Shown piece after piece: positions 8,603 through 17,061 of a stretch of DNA of 64,000 bases. The position numbers and the translations under genes are program-made. The stretch covers positions 62,001 to 126,000 of the forward strand of contig CBFHOH010000002.1 of assembly GCA_965657335.1 (NCBI GenBank), written 5' to 3'. Source of the stretch: UBA4582 sp965657335 (GTDB taxonomy: Bacteria; Pseudomonadota; Gammaproteobacteria; Pseudomonadales; Azotimanducaceae). Positions within the stretch are counted from its first letter, which is position 1; every line of letters starts with the position of its first letter. The notes beneath the pieces are model-generated. The model saw only the letters and a list, made by a program, of their open reading frames with translations. It had not been told where the DNA came from and searched no databases.

Positions 8603-9490
8603 ATGGGTCAATTAGACGGAAAAGTAGCCATTGTCACCGGTGCAGGTGGAGGTCTCGGTGAGGCTCATGCTCTACTACTCGCTAAAGAGGGAGCATCCGT
8701 TGTTGTCAACGACCTAGGTGGTTCCCGTGATGGCAGCGGTGAAGGTCAAAACATGGCTGACGCTGTCGTAGATAAAATTAAGGCGGCAGGCGGCAAAGCT
8801 GTTGCGAATTACGGTAATGTGACCAGTGAAGAGGATGTTAATGCGCTCATCAAGACCGCGGTCGATGAGTTCGGCAAGCTTGATTTCCTCATAGCAAACG
8901 CGGGGATTCTGCGCGACAAGTCATTCAAAAATATGACCAACGACATGTGGGATATCGTGGTCAACGTACACCTACGTGGCACCTACCTCTGCGTTAAGGC
9001 TGCGTATGATCAGATGATTGCTCAAGGTCACGGTGGCAGCATCGTTGTCACGAGTTCAACTTCGGGTCTTCTGGGCAACTTTGGTCAGTCGAACTATGGC
9101 GCAGCCAAAGCTGGCATCGCCGGTTTAGCCAGATGCCTGTTTCAGGAAGGATTGAAATATGGCATCAGAGTAAACATTCTGGCACCCGCTGCTTGGTCAA
9201 GAATGACATCGGATATCTTCCCAGAGGGGCAGAACATGGAAGAACTGCTGTCACCAGCAAAAGTTTCGCCCATTGTCGTTTGGTTAGGGTCTGATCAGGC
9301 GAAAGACGTAACAGGACGAACCTTCTTGGTTCAGGGCAATTCAGTCACATTACTTTCTTGGCAGTCTCACATGCTTGCCACGAAAGGCAATGAAGAAGAG
9401 CCTTGGTCAGTTGCAGACGTGGGCGAGACGGTACTGGAAAACTTTGAAAGCTGGCCAAAGGGACCTCAACCAACGCCAAGAGAGTTCTAG
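8603..9490 (+). CDS. SDR oxidoreductase, MFE-2 (3-hydroxyacyl-CoA dehydrogenase) type
   Basis: Classical-fold short-chain dehydrogenase, 295 aa. The cofactor loop is TGAGGGLGEAHA (residues 12-23) followed by VVNDLGGSRDG, characteristic of the NAD-dependent multifunctional enzyme type 2 / (3R)-hydroxyacyl-CoA dehydrogenase branch. Catalytic residues are S in VTSSTSG and Y/K in SNYGAAKAG. A strong ribosome site (AAGGAGAAACGAT) precedes the ATG. A rho-independent terminator follows at 9522. It probably oxidises a 3-hydroxyacyl-CoA in beta-oxidation of fatty acids or sterol side chains, which is inference from subfamily resemblance. Confidence 0.9.
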   Translation: MGQLDGKVAIVTGAGGGLGEAHALLLAKEGASVVVNDLGGSRDGSGEGQNMADAVVDKIKAAGGKAVANYGNVTSEEDVNALIKTAVDEFGKLDFLIANAGILRDKSFKNMTNDMWDIVVNVHLRGTYLCVKAAYDQMIAQGHGGSIVVTSSTSGLLGNFGQSNYGAAKAGIAGLARCLFQEGLKYGIRVNILAPAAWSRMTSDIFPEGQNMEELLSPAKVSPIVVWLGSDQAKDVTGRTFLVQGNSVTLLSWQSHMLATKGNEEEPWSVADVGETVLENFESWPKGPQPTPREF

Positions 9491-9521
9491 CGCGGGAATA
9501 GGTCTACGACATTAGCAATAC

Positions 9522-9549
9522 AAAAAAGGCAGTGTTAACTGCCTTTTTT
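9522..9549. terminator. Rho-independent terminator, bidirectional
   Basis: A run of six A, then GGCAGT, loop GTTA, ACTGCC and six T form a 12-bp stem with flanking A and T tracts. It lies between the convergent SDR and rubredoxin genes and can terminate both. Confidence 0.9.
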
Positions 9550-9560
9550 ATGCACGTTGA

Positions 9561-9725
9561 TTAATCCTTGAGCTCAAAGTCCTCCTTGTATCGGACTGAG
9601 CAATCAGGACAAACAAAGTCGTCTGGTAATGATTCAAATATAAGCCCAGGTGGATAACCTTCATGGTCGTCTCCGACACGCTCGTCATAGATATATCGAC
9701 ATCCCGGGCATTGATACCTAGCCAT
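9561..9725 (-). CDS. Rubredoxin, AlkG1-type
   Basis: 54-aa iron protein with C6/C9 (YQCPGCRYIYDE) and C39/C42 (FVCPDCSVRYKEDFEL) as iron ligands. Its ATG lies inside the end of alkB (8-bp overlap), so it is translationally coupled to the alkane hydroxylase. Canonical electron-donating rubredoxins have CxxCG at both sites; here the glycines are replaced by R and S, and an Arg follows the second motif, as in the Rd1 (AlkG1) class. Rd1 members have been reported not to replace AlkG2-type rubredoxins in alkane oxidation, so whether this is the actual electron donor is open. Confidence 0.93.
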   Translation of the reverse strand: MARYQCPGCRYIYDERVGDDHEGYPPGLIFESLPDDFVCPDCSVRYKEDFELKD

Positions 9726-10950
9726 GGTCAGCTCCATACTTATTGTAGAGTCGATCTTTGGACTCAGGATCGATGTTCACTTTGTCCAAATTGCCGTTGA
9801 CATGCGGCAGCGCAAGCAGCCGCTGATCCAACACTCTAAACCACAGCGACGGTATGTAGGCAATAATGTACATACCGTAATAACCGCTCGGCAAACTTGG
9901 TAGATTAGAAAAATGCCGTAAACTCTGATATCGCCGCGTAGGATTGGCGTGGTGATCGGAATGCCGCTGAAGATGGAATAACAGTAGATTGGAATATTTG
10001 TGATTTGCATTCCAACTGTGGTGTGGCTGACATCTTTCGTACTTGCCGTCCGCCTGCTTTTCTCTCAACAAGCCGTAGTGTTCTATATAGTTTGCGCTGG
10101 TTAGCACCCACCATGAAAAAAAGTTATGGAGCATAAGAAAAGGCAACATGATCCAGCCAAAAGCCGCGATCAAGCCGACCTGAAGCACCACACTGATCAT
10201 GTAACTTTGTAAAACCTCATTGTGAAGACTCCAGACTGGCAACTCTTTGCGGCAAAGCCGCTCATGCTCAATCATCCACGCACGGTGAAACGCGCCAGGA
10301 ATTTCTCGTTTAGCAAACTTATAAATTGATTCACCCATCCTCGCGCTTGCTGGATCTTCTGGGGTTGCGACATCTCGATGATGGCCACGATTATGCTCAA
10401 TCCAGAAATGACCATAAGCGGGCACAGCAAGCACAATTTTTGCCAGCCAGGTCTCGATCTTGGTCCGCTTGTGGCCAAGTTCATGACCCGTATTGATCGC
10501 GAACCCGTCGGCAAAGCCTGTTGCCACTGTCAATACAAGAAACCCCCACCAACTGAGGCTTTGTGTACCGACCCAGATAGCAACGCCAATAAAGGTTACG
10601 TAGTGTAGAGGAACCGTGATGTAGGTTAACACTCTGTAATAGTTATCCTGCTCTAACAGAGGAACCAATATTTCTGGCGGATTGTTTTCATCCTCTCCAA
10701 AAAGCCAGTCAAAAATAGGCCCAAGAACAAACATAAGACAGAGCGGCAGGAGCAACCAAGTTTCGTGACCCGTGACCAAATGCCCCACAACGCCGACCAG
10801 AGGAAACAGCGGTGTCGCCAAAGACATGAGCCAAAGCCAACGTTTTCTGTCGGTATAACTGACTTGCTCGCCGTGCTCAGTAGTGATCGAGTATGTACGC
10901 ACTGACAATGACCTTAAATAAGCTTCGTATTTACAGCTCACACTAATCAC
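9718..10950 (-). CDS. alkB: Alkane 1-monooxygenase
   Basis: Integral-membrane non-haem diiron hydroxylase, 410 aa, that converts n-alkanes to 1-alkanols. Histidine boxes are HELGHK, HNRGHH and LQRHSDHH, with NYIEHYGL as the AlkB-specific fourth motif. About six membrane helices lie between residues 40 and 280. The frame opens with GTG at 10950; a shorter start near the segment SVRTYSITTEHG is possible and the true start is not certain. The stop overlaps the rubredoxin ATG by 8 bp. A rubredoxin reductase is not in the window. Confidence 0.95.
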   Translation of the reverse strand: MISVSCKYEAYLRSLSVRTYSITTEHGEQVSYTDRKRWLWLMSLATPLFPLVGVVGHLVTGHETWLLLPLCLMFVLGPIFDWLFGEDENNPPEILVPLLEQDNYYRVLTYITVPLHYVTFIGVAIWVGTQSLSWWGFLVLTVATGFADGFAINTGHELGHKRTKIETWLAKIVLAVPAYGHFWIEHNRGHHRDVATPEDPASARMGESIYKFAKREIPGAFHRAWMIEHERLCRKELPVWSLHNEVLQSYMISVVLQVGLIAAFGWIMLPFLMLHNFFSWWVLTSANYIEHYGLLREKQADGKYERCQPHHSWNANHKYSNLLLFHLQRHSDHHANPTRRYQSLRHFSNLPSLPSGYYGMYIIAYIPSLWFRVLDQRLLALPHVNGNLDKVNIDPESKDRLYNKYGADHG

Positions 10951-11051
10951 CGTATTCGACTAATTCAAGCGATAAACGATGATATTTATCAACAGTTATC
11001 GATTTTGACGACACAAAGCTGCTCGAGGAGGAGGCCGAAAAGCGCTAAGGG

Positions 11052-12644
11052 TTATTTCACCACTCTGGCAAAAGTGTAATCCGGGTCTGCACCGAGCACT
11101 CGCCGAACGACACCTTTCAACTTAGGGTGTTGAACATAGGCAGAGCCAGTTTCTGCAAGGGGGAGCACAGGGACGTCCTCGATAATGATTTTCTGGAGTT
11201 TGTCCGCTGCATCCATTCTTGTTTTGGCGTCATTGGACGTTAGCAGGACCTCAAGCCAACGATCATACTCCGGATTGCTGTAGCCACCGGTGTTGTTCGC
11301 GTTATAAGAAGCTAACAGATCCGCGTAAGTGACCACATCGTCAAAGTCAGGATACCAGCTCGCCAGAGAAATATCGAAATCGCCGCGCTGGATCTTCACG
11401 AGAAACTGTTTAAACGTTTGTTGGTCCACCTTCACGTCGAGATCAAGCGCCTGTTTTAGGCGCCCTTGAATAAACTCCGCTATTCTTGCGCCAGTGGGCG
11501 ATGTCGTGCTCAAAACAGTGATCGGCGGCATTTCTTCAACGCCCAAACTCGCTTTCACTTCACGCATCAACTCACGAGCTTTTTCCACATTCATTTGCGC
11601 GGGATTAACTGGGTATTCCTGAGTGAATTTACCATCAACGCCATTAAGCCAGCCCGGAAAGAAAGAGTATGCGGGTTTGTAGCCCGGAATACCGATCACT
11701 TTATTAACAAACTCCTCTGGATCAATGACCAAACGAATCGCCTGCCTAAGTTTTTTCTGTCCCGTTACCGTTTCTGCTCTTGTGTTGAAGCGAATATAAG
11801 CCATACCACCAGATACAAATGACTTCATTCTTAACTGCTGACTTGCCGCATCTGCAACTGTATCGGCACCAAGGCGCGCGAGTGCAATTTGATCATCCCT
11901 GAACAGATTCAGGCGAGTCCGGTTGTCAGCCGTAATGTAGCCAACATGTAACTCATTTAGCCTAATCGCATCACTGTTCCAGTATGCAGGGTTCTTTATC
12001 AGTGTCATCTCCGCATCATGAGTCCAACTCGACAACTTAAAAGGGCCGTTGTAAAGAAGATTAGATACTTCTGCACCATAGCGTTTGCCCTGCGCCTCAT
12101 AAAAAGCCTGCTTGATAGGATAAAAAGCAGCGTGGTTCATCACCGTGATGCAATAACCGCAAGGGCGTTCAAGATCGACCCTCAAGGTAAAATCATCAAC
12201 CGCCGTAACGCCTAATGCGGAAAGCGGTAACTCTCCGGCTTGAACTTTCTTTGCATTCTTGATGGGATCCATAATTGAGGCATAGGGCGAAGCAACGTCA
12301 GGATTGTTCATCTGACGCCAACTGAAGACAAAGTCGTGGGCGGTTACCACTGAGCCGTCACTCCACCGGGCATTTTTACGTAGATCAAATCGGATGGTCC
12401 GTTCTTCCTGATGCCAGTCAGTTGCGATACCGGGTACTAACCTCCCTTTCCTGTCATAGCGAACAAGTCCTTCTGTCACGTGTCCCAATACAAAAAAACT
12501 GACCAGGTCGACCGTCTGCAGACTATTGAGATTCGGCGGCTCCTGAGTCAGTGCAATCGTCACCGATTGACGCTCGAAATCTATCGATGCGGAAAATACC
12601 GTTGTGCTTAAAAGTAAAAGTATCCATAGGAAAAGATATTTCAT
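11052..12644 (-). CDS. Peptide/nickel-type ABC transporter substrate-binding protein
   Basis: 530-aa periplasmic solute-binding protein (SBP_bac_5, OppA/DppA family). The signal peptide is MKYLFLWILLLLSTTVFSA. Family marks include FVLGHVTEGLVRYD, IATDWHQ, the block ARWSDGSVVTAHDFVFSWRQ and a C-terminal segment ending in PVLPLAETGSAYV. No permease or ATPase genes accompany it, so it either serves a transporter encoded elsewhere or acts alone. It is divergent from the CYP153 gene with about 168 bp between. Confidence 0.9.
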   Translation of the reverse strand: MKYLFLWILLLLSTTVFSASIDFERQSVTIALTQEPPNLNSLQTVDLVSFFVLGHVTEGLVRYDRKGRLVPGIATDWHQEERTIRFDLRKNARWSDGSVVTAHDFVFSWRQMNNPDVASPYASIMDPIKNAKKVQAGELPLSALGVTAVDDFTLRVDLERPCGYCITVMNHAAFYPIKQAFYEAQGKRYGAEVSNLLYNGPFKLSSWTHDAEMTLIKNPAYWNSDAIRLNELHVGYITADNRTRLNLFRDDQIALARLGADTVADAASQQLRMKSFVSGGMAYIRFNTRAETVTGQKKLRQAIRLVIDPEEFVNKVIGIPGYKPAYSFFPGWLNGVDGKFTQEYPVNPAQMNVEKARELMREVKASLGVEEMPPITVLSTTSPTGARIAEFIQGRLKQALDLDVKVDQQTFKQFLVKIQRGDFDISLASWYPDFDDVVTYADLLASYNANNTGGYSNPEYDRWLEVLLTSNDAKTRMDAADKLQKIIIEDVPVLPLAETGSAYVQHPKLKGVVRRVLGADPDYTFARVVK

Positions 12645-12812
12645 TTAGTGAACCTGACAGAGACAAGACACAATTGTGACACGAGCGCGATTGATAATCA
12701 GTTATTTGGACTAATGTTACGATGCCCTGTGTGCCATTCCCGATACATGCGGGAACGACTTGAGCGACCATTGAGAAGGGTCTAAAGTACTAGATCCAAA
12801 CAAACAAACCAT

Positions 12813-14072
12813 ATGCCCATGTTTGATTACAGAAGTGCGACCAAAGACACTGCTCAGCTTTTTGCCGACTCGGCTGATCTTAATGATCTCGATGTTTCCA
12901 ACCACTTCCTGTTTCAGCAGGACGCTATTTGGCCTTTTTTTGATCGTCTTCGTCAGGAAGACCCCGTGCACTATCACGCAAATTCTCGCTACGGGCCGTT
13001 TTGGTCAGTTTCTAGCCATGCTGCGATCAAGGAAATTGATTCAGATCATCAACGATTCTCTAGCGCCAAAGGCATCGGGATCGTAGACAGCCCAGGCGAT
13101 GAGTCCTCATCCTTCATTTCTATGGACCCACCAAAACACGACACTCAACGTGCGACCGTCGCGCCGGTTGTGGCACCACCCAACCTTGCCAAAATGGAAG
13201 GGCTCATTCGTTCTCGAGTGATCGATATTCTGGACGGTCTGCCGATCGGTGAAACGTTCAATTGGGTCGATCGCGTTTCTATCGAACTTACCACTCGCAT
13301 GCTTGCGACGTTGTTTGATTTCCCATTCGAAGATCGCAAAATGCTTACGCGCTGGTCAGACATCGGCACCATCGGCCCCCGCTCTGGTTATGTTTCAAGT
13401 TGGGACGAAGCCGGCGCGGAAATGCAGAAATGCCTCGAGTATTTCCAGCAGCTATTTAAACAACGGCTTGATCCCTCTCACGAGGGCTTTGACTTGTTGA
13501 CGCTTTTGGCTCACAACACCGAAACGAGGGATATGCCACCGGGCGAATTTCTCGGAAACCTAATGTTACTCATCGTGGGTGGCAACGATACAACCCGCAA
13601 CTCCATCTCTGGTGGGGTCCTCGCACTCAACATGTTCCCTGATCAGTACGACAAACTGCGGAGCAACCTCAGCTTGATCCCCAATATGGTCGCCGAGATC
13701 ATTCGTTGGCAAACGCCACTGGCTCATATGCGAAGAACAGCACTAGAGGATGTCGAAGTGCGTGGTAAGTCGATCAAGAAAGGCGATAAAGTCATTATGT
13801 GGTACGTTTCTGGCAACCGAGACGCGAGCGTATTTGAGGATCCCAACAAACTGATTATCGACCGTAAAAATGCCAGACAACATGTCTCTTTCGGATTCGG
13901 CATCCATCGATGTATGGGAAACAGACTGGCAGAAATGCAACTGAGAGTCCTGTGGGAAGAGATCAGCAAACGGTTTCATAAGGTTGAAGTCGTCGGGCAA
14001 CCCGAACGGGTCGTATCGAATTTCGTCAGAGGCTACTCGCAGCTTCCAGTGGTCTTGCACCCTCTGGATTAA
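12813..14072 (+). CDS. Cytochrome P450, CYP153-type alkane/fatty-acid omega-hydroxylase
   Basis: Soluble class I P450, 419 aa. The heme thiolate is C367 in FGFGIHRCMGNRLAEMQ, the ExxR pair is E295/R298, and the I helix carries IVGGNDTTRNS with the acid-alcohol pair D259/T260. The segment IIRWQTPLAHMRRTA and MWYVSGNRD are hallmarks of CYP153, which hydroxylate terminal carbons of alkanes and fatty acids with ferredoxin/ferredoxin-reductase partners. Those partners are not nearby. It is about 2 kb from alkB, so the organism has two alkane hydroxylase types close together, and it starts a four-gene plus-strand run. Confidence 0.93.
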   Translation: MPMFDYRSATKDTAQLFADSADLNDLDVSNHFLFQQDAIWPFFDRLRQEDPVHYHANSRYGPFWSVSSHAAIKEIDSDHQRFSSAKGIGIVDSPGDESSSFISMDPPKHDTQRATVAPVVAPPNLAKMEGLIRSRVIDILDGLPIGETFNWVDRVSIELTTRMLATLFDFPFEDRKMLTRWSDIGTIGPRSGYVSSWDEAGAEMQKCLEYFQQLFKQRLDPSHEGFDLLTLLAHNTETRDMPPGEFLGNLMLLIVGGNDTTRNSISGGVLALNMFPDQYDKLRSNLSLIPNMVAEIIRWQTPLAHMRRTALEDVEVRGKSIKKGDKVIMWYVSGNRDASVFEDPNKLIIDRKNARQHVSFGFGIHRCMGNRLAEMQLRVLWEEISKRFHKVEVVGQPERVVSNFVRGYSQLPVVLHPLD

Positions 14073-14111
14073 CCAACTGTCGTTCCGAAAACTTGAAATG
14101 TGAGACGCAAC

Positions 14112-15401
14112 ATGGCTGACCTACTTGCACTATCCAGCGGTGTGATTGATGGAACAGCCGGCCTCGACGAGGTTGGCCCACTAAACAGAATCAATTTTCA
14201 GTTATCGGAAATTGGCGACGGTATCGCGATGGTTGAAGCGTTTTCCCACTGCATCTTGTTCAAGACCGATGATGGCCTGGTCGCATTTGACACGAGCAGC
14301 GTGAACGGCGGTGAACGTGTCATTCGCGCTATTCGTGGATGGACCAAGGAGCGCTTCAATTCTCTGATCTATACTCACGGTCATATAGATCATGTCGGAG
14401 GATGCGGTTTTTTCATACAGGATGCTGTCGATAATCAACACGATGCGCCAAACATTATTGGCCATGAGAATGTGCCTGCCCGCTTTGACCGTTACAACCA
14501 AACCAATGGCTTCAATCTTGCAATCAACCAACGACAGTTTGGACAATTTTCCCGCCGTGGTTATGACATCGCAGATGGCAGCGTTTTCCTCAATCCCAAA
14601 TCACCAAAACCTAACCTGACCTACAAAGATCAACTGGATCTTTCAATTGGCGGTGTTGAGGTTGAACTCAAACACGCAAAGGGTGAAACCGACGACCATA
14701 CCTGGGCATGGATTCCCAAACACAAGGCGATTTGTGCTGGAGACTTTTTCATCTGGAATTTTCCGAACGCCGGAAACCCCCAAAAAGTTCAGCGATTTCC
14801 GCGCGAATGGGCTACAGCACTTCGCGCCATGTCGTTACAGGATGCAGAATTATTTTTGCCTGCGCATGGCCTGCCGATCGAGGGCAAAGACAGAATACGG
14901 CGGGTGCTTAATGAAGTCGCGGACGCGCTGGAATTTTTAGTTGATGAAACGATACAACGCATGAACGAAGGCGCCCGTTTAGACGAGATCATCCATGAAA
15001 TAAAAATTGACCCGTCGGTTTTAGAAAAACCCTACCTGAGGCCAACCTACGACGAGCCTGAATTCGTCATCCGAAACATTTGGCGTCTGTATGGCGGTTG
15101 GTGGGATGGTAATCCCTCACGCCTTAAACCAGCGCCAGATGGCACTTTAGCGCGTGAGTTGGCAAATCTTGCTGGCGGTGCATTGAAAATGGCAGAACGC
15201 GCTCGAGAATTAATAACATCGGATATTCGTCTCGCCTGTCATCTTGCTGAAATGGCAACACAAGCGGAGCCCACAAATACAGACATACACGTGATAAGGG
15301 CGGAAGTTTACCAGTATCGACGTGATCGAGAATCATCGCTCATGTCGAAAGGTATATTCGGTTCCGCCGCCGGAGAGTCGAGACTTCAGATAGAGGAATG
15401 A
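14112..15401 (+). CDS. MBL-fold alkylsulfatase-like hydrolase
   Basis: About 429 aa from the ATG at 14112 (an upstream GTG at 14100 is also in frame). The metal site is YTHGHIDHVGG; GHENVPARFDRYNQTNG and the region ending HGLPIEGKDRIRRVL match BDS1/SdsA-type alkylsulfatases, followed by an alkyl-sulfatase dimerisation region containing WRLYGGWWDGNPSRLKP. The SCP2-like C-terminal domain of full SdsA enzymes (about 650 aa) is absent. No signal peptide is visible, whereas many SdsA enzymes are secreted. It follows the P450 gene by about 40 bp, suggesting a joint role on an alkyl or sulfate-ester substrate; the activity is unproven. Confidence 0.85.
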   Translation: MADLLALSSGVIDGTAGLDEVGPLNRINFQLSEIGDGIAMVEAFSHCILFKTDDGLVAFDTSSVNGGERVIRAIRGWTKERFNSLIYTHGHIDHVGGCGFFIQDAVDNQHDAPNIIGHENVPARFDRYNQTNGFNLAINQRQFGQFSRRGYDIADGSVFLNPKSPKPNLTYKDQLDLSIGGVEVELKHAKGETDDHTWAWIPKHKAICAGDFFIWNFPNAGNPQKVQRFPREWATALRAMSLQDAELFLPAHGLPIEGKDRIRRVLNEVADALEFLVDETIQRMNEGARLDEIIHEIKIDPSVLEKPYLRPTYDEPEFVIRNIWRLYGGWWDGNPSRLKPAPDGTLARELANLAGGALKMAERARELITSDIRLACHLAEMATQAEPTNTDIHVIRAEVYQYRRDRESSLMSKGIFGSAAGESRLQIEE

Positions 15402-15410
15402 ACAGTATCG

Positions 15411-16223
15411 ATGCATCTTTCCACCTATCTTAAAAGAATTAACTACGATGGACCGCTGAACGTTGATCTAGAAACACTCAACAATATTCATCGTCACCAT
15501 CTTTTAACAATTCCTTATGAAGCGCTCGACGTACAACTTGGCATTCCCCTAACAACCAGCGTTGATGCTGCTTACGAAAAAATCGTCAAAAATGGTCGCG
15601 GTGGCTGGTGCTACGAAATGAACGGATTGTTGGGATGGGCGCTCGGCGAAATAGGCTTCGATATTCAGCGAATATGTGCTGGGGTTAATCGTAACGAGCG
15701 AGGTGACGAGGTCGTTGGTTCACATCTTGTCCTGTTGACCGAACTCGACCAACCTTACATTGTCGACGTTGGCTTTGGCGACGGTTTCCTCTATCCGGCA
15801 CCGCTTCAGGAAGGTGAGTTTTCCGAGCGTGGATTTAATTTTAAACTGGAACGCTTAACCGACGGTTATTGGCGACTTCATAACCATCAATTTGGCGGGG
15901 CACCAAACTTTGATTTCAAAACCAACACCGCAGACGAAGTCCAACTCGAACATGTGTGTCAGAGCCTTCAGACTAAGGCTTCTTCGCCTTTTGTCATGAC
16001 GCTAATTGCGCAACGCTTTATTAACGACGGTTATGAAGTTCAGGCAGGGCTTGTTGCAAAAAAAATAACATCTCAGGGCGTTGAATCGCGATTGCTTGAT
16101 AGCGCTGAGGCATTACAGGCACGTTTAAAAAATGCGTTTAAACTAGACGTACCGCAAGTAAATCAACTTTGGCCCAAAATCATCAAAAGGCATCAGTCAT
16201 TTTTTCACGACCAAACAGACTAA
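15411..16223 (+). CDS. nat: Arylamine N-acetyltransferase
   Basis: Cytosolic transferase of 270 aa that moves acetyl from acetyl-CoA to arylamines or hydrazines. The catalytic triad is visible: C67 in GRGGWCYEMN, H105 in VGSHLVLL and D119 in IVDVGFGDGF. Length matches bacterial NATs. It begins 9 bp after the alkylsulfatase-like gene and ends 15 bp before the inositol oxygenase gene, so all three are probably co-transcribed. In some actinobacteria nat sits in sterol-degradation operons and uses propionyl-CoA; a similar propionyl or acyl detoxifying role here is only a guess. Confidence 0.93.
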   Translation: MHLSTYLKRINYDGPLNVDLETLNNIHRHHLLTIPYEALDVQLGIPLTTSVDAAYEKIVKNGRGGWCYEMNGLLGWALGEIGFDIQRICAGVNRNERGDEVVGSHLVLLTELDQPYIVDVGFGDGFLYPAPLQEGEFSERGFNFKLERLTDGYWRLHNHQFGGAPNFDFKTNTADEVQLEHVCQSLQTKASSPFVMTLIAQRFINDGYEVQAGLVAKKITSQGVESRLLDSAEALQARLKNAFKLDVPQVNQLWPKIIKRHQSFFHDQTD

Positions 16224-16238
16224 TCTCAGGATCAGCTT

Positions 16239-17009
16239 ATGAGAGACTATACTTCCCCGGGTCGCGACACTGTTGAAACGTTTTATCGGCTTAACCATCG
16301 CCATCAAACATTTAATTTTGTTGCTCAGCAGCACAAACGTTTCATTACGGCGCCGCCAAAAACACACACAATGACTTGGCTTGAGGCACTTACATATCTT
16401 GACACGCTGATAGATGATTCGGACCCGGACACAGCGCTGTCGCAGCTGCAACATTTGCTACAGACCGCAGAGGCGATCAGGAAGGATAATCGCGAGGACT
16501 GGTTTGTGCTTACGGGGTTTATTCACGATCTTGGCAAAATTCTCTGCCTGTCAGGAGAACCCCAATGGTCCGTCGTTGGCGACACTTTTCCGGTCGGTTG
16601 CCAGTTTAGTGACAAGATCGTATACCCACACTTTTTTGACGATAATCCGGATACCAGTCACCCTGTATATCAGTCAGCAAACGGCATATATGAGGTCGCT
16701 TGTGGTTTACGTAACGTGACCATGTCATGGGGGCACGATGAATACCTGCACCATTATATTAAGGAATATCTCCCAGAGCCCGCGCAATATATGATTCGGT
16801 TTCACTCATTTTATGCTTGGCACCAATCCGGCGCTTACGACCACCTCTGCGATGATCACGACAGAGGTATGCTTTCGTGGGTAAAAAAGTTCAACACCTA
16901 TGACCTCTATTCCAAAGTGAATGACCCAGTAAGCTGGGAAGAGCTAAAGCCGTACTATCTTGACCTGATCGGAAAATATTTACCCGAAAAAATAGCTTGG
17001 GCGGTCTAA
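16239..17009 (+). CDS. myo-Inositol oxygenase
   Basis: 256-aa mixed-valent diiron oxygenase converting myo-inositol to D-glucuronate. All six iron ligands of the mammalian enzyme have counterparts: H72, H96, D97 (FIHDLGK), H166 (SWGHDEYL), H189 (MIRFHSFYAWH) and D222 (YDLY). Substrate-contact positions are also kept: the IDDSDPD loop (59-64), K100 and D115. The N-terminal RDYTS...TVETFYRLNH aligns with the animal protein. MIOX is mostly eukaryotic and patchy in bacteria. It closes the CYP153-MBL-NAT run; no uronate or iol genes are nearby. Confidence 0.93.
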   Translation: MRDYTSPGRDTVETFYRLNHRHQTFNFVAQQHKRFITAPPKTHTMTWLEALTYLDTLIDDSDPDTALSQLQHLLQTAEAIRKDNREDWFVLTGFIHDLGKILCLSGEPQWSVVGDTFPVGCQFSDKIVYPHFFDDNPDTSHPVYQSANGIYEVACGLRNVTMSWGHDEYLHHYIKEYLPEPAQYMIRFHSFYAWHQSGAYDHLCDDHDRGMLSWVKKFNTYDLYSKVNDPVSWEELKPYYLDLIGKYLPEKIAWAV

Positions 17010-17061
17010 TGTCGTTGTCAGCTCAGTCGAAGCAGGGTCACTCGTATACCAATAGCCAACA

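Noticed and set aside
12645..12812. TTGATA-17 bp-ATGTTA as a CYP153 promoter
   Set aside because: The -10 match is too poor to support.
14098..14112. GTG at 14100 as start of the alkylsulfatase-like gene
   Set aside because: An ATG four codons later is the more likely start; the difference is four residues.
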